The notes under the pieces are model-generated. The model was given only the letters and a program-made list of their open reading frames with translations, had not been told where the DNA came from and made no database searches. A stretch of DNA of 9,408 nucleotides from Kitasatospora phosalacinea (GTDB taxonomy: Bacteria > Actinomycetota > Actinomycetes > Streptomycetales > Streptomycetaceae), in NCBI RefSeq assembly GCF_000716545.1, contig NZ_JNWZ01000115.1, forward strand, positions 1 to 9,408, in the 5' to 3' direction. Shown here in pieces: positions 4,697 to 9,408 of this stretch; position 1 is the stretch's first letter, and the number at the start of each line of letters is the position of its first letter. Both the position numbers and the translations under genes were made by a program.

Positions 4697-7293
4697 TGTT
4701 CGGCTTCCTTGCGGGCGTCCCACAGACCCAGGCCGGTGTAGGGCGGGGCGGGGGAGTGGAGGTCGGGGCCGTCGTCGTCCCAGCCGTCGTCCTCATCATC
4801 GTCCGTGTCGTCGTCGGGGTCTTCGGCGTCCTGGCCCTGGCCGCTTTGGCTTGGTGTACGGTCCTGGCCCCGGCGGCCCTGTCGGGTGGTGTCGCCGTTG
4901 CCGGTGCCCGGGCCGGTGCCCATGTCGTCGGGCCGCGGGTCGTCGGCGTCGAAGCCGTCCTCGGCGTCCTCGGTGTCGTCGGGGTCGAGGAGGCAGTCCG
5001 CGTCGTCGGCGGGGGTGTCGGTGTCCGGGCCGCCCGCGGAGACGGTGGTCGTGTCGGCTTCGGTACGCGCTTCGGTGTCCGGGCGGGTTCCCACGGCGGG
5101 TGGCCGGGCCCAGGTCTGGGGCGGGTCTGTCCGCTGTGCGTGCGCCGCGGCGCTGTCGGCGGTGGCGTCGGCAGGGGCGGTCGGGCGGCCGACCGCGTGG
5201 AGTGCTGGTGCGGGACCGGCTTTGCGCTCGCTGGCCCCGGCCCCGGCACCAGTGCCGGCCCCTGTCCCTGCTCCGGTGCCGCTTCCGGTCCTGGGTTCGG
5301 TGCCGGTGCCGGTGCTGCTGCTGGGGGTGGGGTGGGGGATGCGGGCGGGCATGGCGCGGGAGAGGACGGCGCGTTCGGCTTTGGTGGTGTGGGTGCCTCT
5401 GGCGCGGCGTTGGAGGTCGTCGAGGGCGTGGGCGAGGTCGGCTTCGTGCTGGTCGCGGTCGGCGTTAATGCCGTGCCGGGCGGTGAGGGTGGTGCGCAGG
5501 TGGTGCCAGGTGCGGTCGTCGAAGGGCTGGTGGACGTGGTCGCGGTGGATCCAGGGGATCTCCACCAGGTGGTCGTAGCCGGGCAGGCGGATCCAGATCT
5601 GGCGCAGGTCGTGGGGGTTGTGGTGGACCTCCCAGCGCCCGCCGCGGGCGGTGACGGTGGAGGGCTGTCCTCGGTAGGGGCCCAGCAGGTCGGCGTCGTA
5701 GGTGCGGTGTTCGAGGCGGATGCCGTGGTCGTGGATGACCTGCCAGCGCACCGGCAGCAGTTCGAGGTAGTCGCGGCCGGTGAAGGGCAGGCGGATGTGT
5801 CCGGCGACGGCGACCAGGGCGTCCCACATCTGCATCGGCGTCAGGGGCGCTTTGGGCAGCGCGGGGTGGCGCAGGCCGCCGTGGGGGCGGTGGTGCCAGT
5901 GGACGAGCCACTCGTCCAGCAGCTCCTGCAACTGGGCCACGCTGTAGCAGGCGTGCTGTTCGATGTCCGTGCCGCGCTGGGTGACGTTCGAGCCGGTGTA
6001 TCCGGGCACGTACTGCCACAGCAGCGTGTTCATCGACCCGAAGGTCCGCTCCACGATGCCCTTGGCGGTGGGCGCGTGCGGGGGCGCGGGCTGGACGCTG
6101 ATGCCCAGGGTGCGGCACGCGGCGGTGAACGTCGCGGAGAGGTAGACCTTGCCGCGGTCGACCACGATCGTCTCCGGCACCACGACGGGTCGCGCCGCGG
6201 CCTCGGTCAGGCGCTCGTCGGCGGCCACCAGCGCGTCCCCGTGCAGCAGCGGCGCGCACTCCATGCGCAGCGCGCTGGGCCAGGTGGGGCGGGCGGGGTG
6301 TGGGGTGGCCATCTCGGCGAGCAGCAGCGCGGCGTCGACCGCCTTGGTGGTGTGCGGGCGCAGGACGGCGGCGAGGATGGCGCGGGTGGCGACGTCGACG
6401 GCGATCGTCAGCTCCGGCCGGCCCAGGGTCCCGTCGTCGAACACCGCCAGGACGTCCAGGCGGGTGGTGTCGATCTGGACCTGCTCGCCCGGCCGCAGCG
6501 CCACGGTGGGGGTGAACGCCCGCCCCTCCCGCGGCCCTTCCACATCCTTGCCGCGCCCGTGGGTGCCGTCGCGCGGATCGGACAGCAGCGCCACCAGCCG
6601 GTAGAACGTGGCCTGCGAGCACATCGCCACCCCGTCCCCGTGGCGCTCCGCCAGGACCCGCTCCGCGACGGGGAACAGCGCCTTCACCGTGGTCTTGGAA
6701 TGGCCGCGCCGGCGCCGCAGCGCCTCCTTCACCGCCGCCACGACCCGCTCGTCGGTGCGCCCGGCCGGCGCCGAGGGCTTGGTGGTGCGGTGGTCCACCA
6801 GCCCCCACAGGCCGTGCTTGCGGTAGTCCAGGCGCATCTTCTGCACCGTGGTGCGCGACACCTTCCCGAAGCCGATGGCGGTGAGTTCCTCGACCTTGGC
6901 GCGCTCGCGCTGCGCGAGGGTGTACCGGGCGGGGTCGTAGCGCTCGTTCACCACCCGGCCTGACTGGGCGTCGGCGCCGTCGGGGTGGCCGGTCTCCACT
7001 TCCCGGATGTGCCGCAGCCACGCCAGAGCGCGTTCGCGTGCCGCGGGCGGGGCGGTCTCGAACAGGCCCCACTGCGGCGCGTGCTCGGCCGTCTCCCTGA
7101 CCGGTCCGGCCACGGCGAAGGTGGGGTGCGCGAACAGGTAGCCGGACAGCACCACCAGGTCCTGCTCGCCGTCCGCGCTCAGGTGGACCTGCTGCCCCGA
7201 CAGGCCCACCACCTGCCACCGCACTCCCCGGAAGTCGACGTACCCGCCGACGCCCACCACCGGCCGCCCGCCCCGCCGCGCCACCCAGCTCAC
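4690..7293 (-). CDS. tniA: TniA/TnsB-type DDE transposase (Mu/Tn7 superfamily)
   Basis: 867 residues from GTG 7293. This GTG overlaps the TGA of the TnsA-like gene (GTGA, 7293-7290), and the GGAGAGGGG upstream can serve as a ribosome binding site. Layout: an N-terminal DNA-binding part with helix-turn-helix-like segments (SRTTVQKMRLDYRKHGLWGL, about 146-165; HSKTTVKALFPVAERVL, about 198-214), then the rve catalytic core, with D275 in QVQIDTTRLDV, D379 in TIVVDRGKVYLS and E415 in KGIVERTFGSMN (35 residues between the last two). The Mu-type C-terminal beta-barrel region follows (about 500-580, YDADLLGPYRG, WIRLPGYDHLVEIPW). This subunit binds the transposon ends and makes the 3' strand cuts and joins. 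Residues about 650-867 are unusual: a Gly/Thr/Ala tandem repeat (about 660-688) and then a long tail very rich in Asp and Glu (about 757-843). In TnsB the extreme C-terminus contacts TnsC, so the closing segment GLGLWDARKEAEQW may do this. Confidence 0.9.
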   Translation of the reverse strand: MSWVARRGGRPVVGVGGYVDFRGVRWQVVGLSGQQVHLSADGEQDLVVLSGYLFAHPTFAVAGPVRETAEHAPQWGLFETAPPAARERALAWLRHIREVETGHPDGADAQSGRVVNERYDPARYTLAQRERAKVEELTAIGFGKVSRTTVQKMRLDYRKHGLWGLVDHRTTKPSAPAGRTDERVVAAVKEALRRRRGHSKTTVKALFPVAERVLAERHGDGVAMCSQATFYRLVALLSDPRDGTHGRGKDVEGPREGRAFTPTVALRPGEQVQIDTTRLDVLAVFDDGTLGRPELTIAVDVATRAILAAVLRPHTTKAVDAALLLAEMATPHPARPTWPSALRMECAPLLHGDALVAADERLTEAAARPVVVPETIVVDRGKVYLSATFTAACRTLGISVQPAPPHAPTAKGIVERTFGSMNTLLWQYVPGYTGSNVTQRGTDIEQHACYSVAQLQELLDEWLVHWHHRPHGGLRHPALPKAPLTPMQMWDALVAVAGHIRLPFTGRDYLELLPVRWQVIHDHGIRLEHRTYDADLLGPYRGQPSTVTARGGRWEVHHNPHDLRQIWIRLPGYDHLVEIPWIHRDHVHQPFDDRTWHHLRTTLTARHGINADRDQHEADLAHALDDLQRRARGTHTTKAERAVLSRAMPARIPHPTPSSSTGTGTEPRTGSGTGAGTGAGTGAGAGASERKAGPAPALHAVGRPTAPADATADSAAAHAQRTDPPQTWARPPAVGTRPDTEARTEADTTTVSAGGPDTDTPADDADCLLDPDDTEDAEDGFDADDPRPDDMGTGPGTGNGDTTRQGRRGQDRTPSQSGQGQDAEDPDDDTDDDEDDGWDDDGPDLHSPAPPYTGLGLWDARKEAEQW
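4750..5316 (-). other. Low-complexity and acidic C-terminal tail of TniA
   Basis: Within the tniA frame, 5230-5316 encodes a short Gly-Thr-Gly-Ala repeat from imperfect hexanucleotide repeats. About 4750-5025 encodes an Asp-dominated tail (for example DPDDDTDDDEDDGWDDDGPD). It is almost certainly disordered. GC at third positions remains high in the frame, so it is coding sequence. Confidence 0.6.
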
Positions 7294-8336
7294 CCCTCGC
7301 CCCTCTCCACCCCGTACAGAGCCTCACCGGCACCGTCACCCGTCGAAGGCCCGCTTCCCGCAGCACCACCCCGGCCCCGGCCAGTCCGTCCGCCACCCGC
7401 CGGCGGACCCGCCAGGTCCGCTCCGTTCAGGCCGCCGCCGGGCGGATCCCCGGCGAGCGGATCGGCCTGCGCGCCGCCGGGCCTTGCTTCCCGGCGGCCG
7501 CGGCTTTGCCCCGGTGTGCCGTCGTCGGCGGCACACCTGCCGGGAACGCGGGCACCGGGTCCGACCTGGACCCGTTCGTGCAGCGCGACGTCCAGTGGGG
7601 CTCTCAGATAGCCGCGCCACAGGGCGTGGAAGAGCACGGGCATGACCTCGACCGGGTTCCCGACCGCCGCGACGCCTTCGATCAGGGGCCGGGGCCGTGC
7701 GAACGCCGCCAGCACCGCCTCCATCATTCCGGGGCGGCCATGGTTGCGTGGATGCCGGTACCCGGCCAGCCACTTCAAGTTCCCGGCCAGCACCGGCTCG
7801 AGCGGCAGCAGGCGCCGGTAGCGCCAGCCGACCTCCTCGCACGCCGCCGCCACTACCGCGCCCGCCCGCAGCGCCCGCTCCCCGCCTGCCTCCGCATGGC
7901 TGGGGCAGTCCGCCAGCAGCGCGGTGCCGTCGGTGTAGCGGGCGAACAGCTGCGGGACCCACGAGCGGACCTGGCCCCGCCGGTCGCGCCACAGCAGTCG
8001 CACCGGCCGCCCCGCCAGACCGCTCACCCGCGGGTCGCGATCCAGGACGGTCAGCTGGGCGCGCATCGCGTTGGAGCCGGCCACCACGTGGGCGCCGGTG
8101 GTCACCGACCACCACAGGCCAGGCCCCCACCTGCGCCCGGGCGGTACGGGGAACGCCGATACCGGATCGAGGTCCTCGAAAGCCACGGTCAGCGCGGCGT
8201 CCGCCCACCGCTGCTGCACTGCCTGCCCGAAGGGGTCGAGGAACACCGCCTCGAACCCCGCCCGCCCGTCCACATCCACCCCGCCCCAAGGCCCGCCCCG
8301 CCGCCTGGGTCCACCTGCGGCGCCCGCGCCGCCCAT
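7290..8336 (-). CDS. TnsA-like heteromeric transposase endonuclease subunit, active-site residues apparently lost
   Basis: 348 residues from ATG 8336; GTG 8345, GTG 8354 and TTG 8435 are alternatives, none with a clear ribosome binding site. Recognisable actinobacterial TnsA-like blocks, numbered from ATG 8336, are VAFEDLDPVSAFPVPPG (about 51-67), GLWWSVTTGAHV (73-84), LTVLDRDPRVSGLAGRPVRLLW, LFARYTDGTALLADC, LAGYRHPR (190-197), FARPRPLIEGVAAVGNP and VLFHALWRGYLRAPLDVALHE. In Tn7, TnsA is a restriction-enzyme-like nuclease that cuts the 5' strands so that the element is excised cleanly. Relatives usually show an ES-x-x-E block and an H-x-P-D-[FY]-F-A-R block supplying the catalytic Glu and Asp. 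Here these positions read GSNAM (87-91) and VPQLFAR (Q129), so both acidic residues are missing; only the Asp of LADC (143) remains. The last 90 residues are Gly/Pro/Arg-rich and probably disordered. It overlaps tniA by 4 bases. Confidence 0.82.
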   Translation of the reverse strand: MGGAGAAGGPRRRGGPWGGVDVDGRAGFEAVFLDPFGQAVQQRWADAALTVAFEDLDPVSAFPVPPGRRWGPGLWWSVTTGAHVVAGSNAMRAQLTVLDRDPRVSGLAGRPVRLLWRDRRGQVRSWVPQLFARYTDGTALLADCPSHAEAGGERALRAGAVVAAACEEVGWRYRRLLPLEPVLAGNLKWLAGYRHPRNHGRPGMMEAVLAAFARPRPLIEGVAAVGNPVEVMPVLFHALWRGYLRAPLDVALHERVQVGPGARVPGRCAADDGTPGQSRGRREARPGGAQADPLAGDPPGGGLNGADLAGPPAGGGRTGRGRGGAAGSGPSTGDGAGEALYGVERGEG

Positions 8337-8538
8337 GCTGTCCACGAATCTCACCCAACCCCGGACACCACCGGCCCCACGCGGCTTTCCCGATTCCCGC
8401 CCCGCCCCGTGACCTGGTGCGCTACAAGGCCCCAAGCAGCGCGCCGATTCTCACCGGCGACCAGCAGAACCGGGCGACGCGCGGAATGCCAGCACCACAG
8501 GGCGGCCCATACCGCGTGCCGACCGTGCCGCCCGCCCC

Positions 8539-8560
8539 GGCTGGGAGACCGTCACCAGCC
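8539..8560 (-). other. Weak hairpin next to the stop of the upstream gene
   Basis: GGCTGG (8539-8544) and CCAGCC (8555-8560) can pair with a 10-base loop, directly after the TAG (8563-8561) of the minus-strand gene. It could attenuate transcription into the TnsA-like gene. The rest of 8346-8560 shows no further gene that I can support. Confidence 0.25.
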
Positions 8561-9408
8561 CTACCGGACCCCACCATCACCATCGTTCCCGAGCAACTCG
8601 GCGAGCCAGGCAGGGGAGCACCCGGCCCACTGCGCGACATCCTCGGCCCGCACACCGGCCTCCACCGCACCCAGCGCGACCTCCCCGGCCGCCTGCCGCA
8701 ACTGCCCCACCGTGTACGCGATCCCGCGCAGCAGCCGCTCCGCCGCCTCGGCGCTGCTGCCCCGCTGCGCCCCGCACAACTGCTCCACCTGCTCCTGGGC
8801 ATCCTCCAGCAGCCCCTGGATCAGCATCCGCCGCTCCGGCTCCACCGCGGAGCGCCACGATGTCCCCGAGCCCGGCACCCGCACCTCCTTCCCGAGTATC
8901 CGCAGCTGCGCCGCCACGGTCGGGGGCCGCAGTTCCTGCCGCACCCGCCACCGCTCATCCCACCCATTGGCCAGCGCCATAGCCGGTGCCTGGGTCCGGC
9001 GCCGCTCGCGGACGACCGCGCCCATCCACGCGATCAGCGGCCCGCCCAGGTCCGCCGCCGCCAACCGGCCCAGCCACCCCCGTCCGACCCGCTCACCCAG
9101 CTGTCTGCAGAACTCCCCGTCCACCGGCAGCGGCCGCGGTCGCCCGGCCCCGCTGTCCACCCACACCAGCTCGGCCATCGCAGGGTCCAGCAGCGCCTCG
9201 GCGACGACCACCGTCTCCGGGAAGACAGCCGCGTCGCGGCCCACTGCCCGCCACCGCCAGAAATCCCCGCTCGCGTCCCCGCCCGCCAGCGCGTGCAGTC
9301 GCGCGGGCCACACCTTTTCCTGCTCCCACTCCAGCGCCTGCCCCACCACCGGCACACCACCGCCCGCGCCATCGCGAACACCGCCCCCGGCTCCACCCCC
9401 GCCCGCAC
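8561..9408 (-). CDS. HTH-containing protein of the transposition operon, possibly the C-terminal part of a TniQ-like protein; 5' end outside the window
   Basis: The clear coding part is 8561-9355 (264 residues from GTG 9355). The same frame is open to the window edge, but there it reads as a glycine run with poor third-position GC. Visible features are WEQEKVWPARLHALAG, DFWRWRAVGRDAAVFPETVVVAEALLDP (about 31-58), a helical middle (RRMLIQGLLEDAQEQVEQL, about 175-193) and a C-terminal helix-turn-helix candidate (GVRAEDVAQWAGCSPAWLAELL, about 234-255). I do not recognise the family firmly. The FWRW...RDA..FPE segment reminds me of the region after the zinc-binding part of actinobacterial TniQ proteins, but no CxxC motif is inside the window. 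Position and orientation suggest it belongs to the transposition operon, perhaps in target recognition. Upstream of 9355 the host-like codon pattern switches to another frame (AGVEPGAVFAMARAVV), so a frameshift near 9340-9360 is possible. Confidence 0.5.
   Translation of the reverse strand, partial: AGGGGAGGGVRDGAGGGVPVVGQALEWEQEKVWPARLHALAGGDASGDFWRWRAVGRDAAVFPETVVVAEALLDPAMAELVWVDSGAGRPRPLPVDGEFCRQLGERVGRGWLGRLAAADLGGPLIAWMGAVVRERRRTQAPAMALANGWDERWRVRQELRPPTVAAQLRILGKEVRVPGSGTSWRSAVEPERRMLIQGLLEDAQEQVEQLCGAQRGSSAEAAERLLRGIAYTVGQLRQAAGEVALGAVEAGVRAEDVAQWAGCSPAWLAELLGNDGDGGVR

Noticed and set aside
3435..5249. Open frame of 604 codons on the minus strand
   Set aside because: It is a Pro/Arg/His/Thr-rich out-of-frame translation of tniB and the 3' part of tniA. 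Only the true frames contain the ATPase and transposase motifs.
5230..5316. Possible CRISPR or regulatory repeat array
   Set aside because: The short imperfect hexamers lie inside the tniA frame and encode a Gly/Thr/Ala run; there are no spacers.
4387..6963. Open frame of 858 codons on the + strand
   Set aside because: It is antisense to tniA and tniB, a known effect of extreme GC bias. Its translation is Gly/Val-rich without domains, whereas the minus strand has DDE and Walker motifs.
5465..7396. Open frame of 643 codons on the minus strand in another frame
   Set aside because: It is a shadow of tniA, with Arg/Gly/Ala-rich translation and no motif.

Overview
The window has very high GC content, almost exclusive use of G or C at third codon positions in the real genes, and protein families typical of actinomycetes. 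It most likely comes from a Streptomyces or close relative, in an accessory region built from mobile elements. No tRNA, rRNA or CRISPR array was recognised.

Left part (1-2110, mostly + strand): this is a graveyard of insertion sequences around one apparently intact gene. It opens with the C-terminal end of a DDE transposase cut by the window edge (2-247). A SUKH/SMI1-KNR4 family gene follows (460-1074). Then comes an IS5-type transposase (1273-1919) that has lost its reading frame and its C-terminal half. A diverged direct repeat of about 100 bp lies on both sides of the SUKH gene (264-364 and 1133-1234); the second copy is the leader of the IS5-type transposase. A perfect 16-bp hairpin (1985-2019) and a short minus-strand coding remnant (2070-2110) precede the next element.

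Middle part (2111-3439, + strand): a structurally complete IS3-family element with 18/19-matching terminal inverted repeats, orfA and a -1 frame orfB carrying a full DDE triad. I see no target-site duplication. It ends 24 bp beyond the stop of the minus-strand operon.

Right part (3464-9408, - strand): a Tn7-like/Tn5053-like transposition operon read right to left. First is an HTH-containing protein that enters from the window edge with an apparent frame change (8561-9408). It is followed by a TnsA-like endonuclease-family protein (about 7290-8336), a TnsB/TniA-type DDE transposase (4690-7293) and a TnsC/TniB-type AAA+ ATPase (3464-4696). The last three overlap by a few bases and look translationally coupled. 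Together they would form a heteromeric transpososome: TniA joins strands, TniB is the ATP-dependent target-selection regulator, and the TnsA-like subunit would normally make the second-strand cuts. Two features stand out. The TnsA-like protein lacks the acidic residues expected at the nuclease active site. No intact TniQ is present, because the position where it is usually encoded, after tniB, is occupied by the IS3 element.
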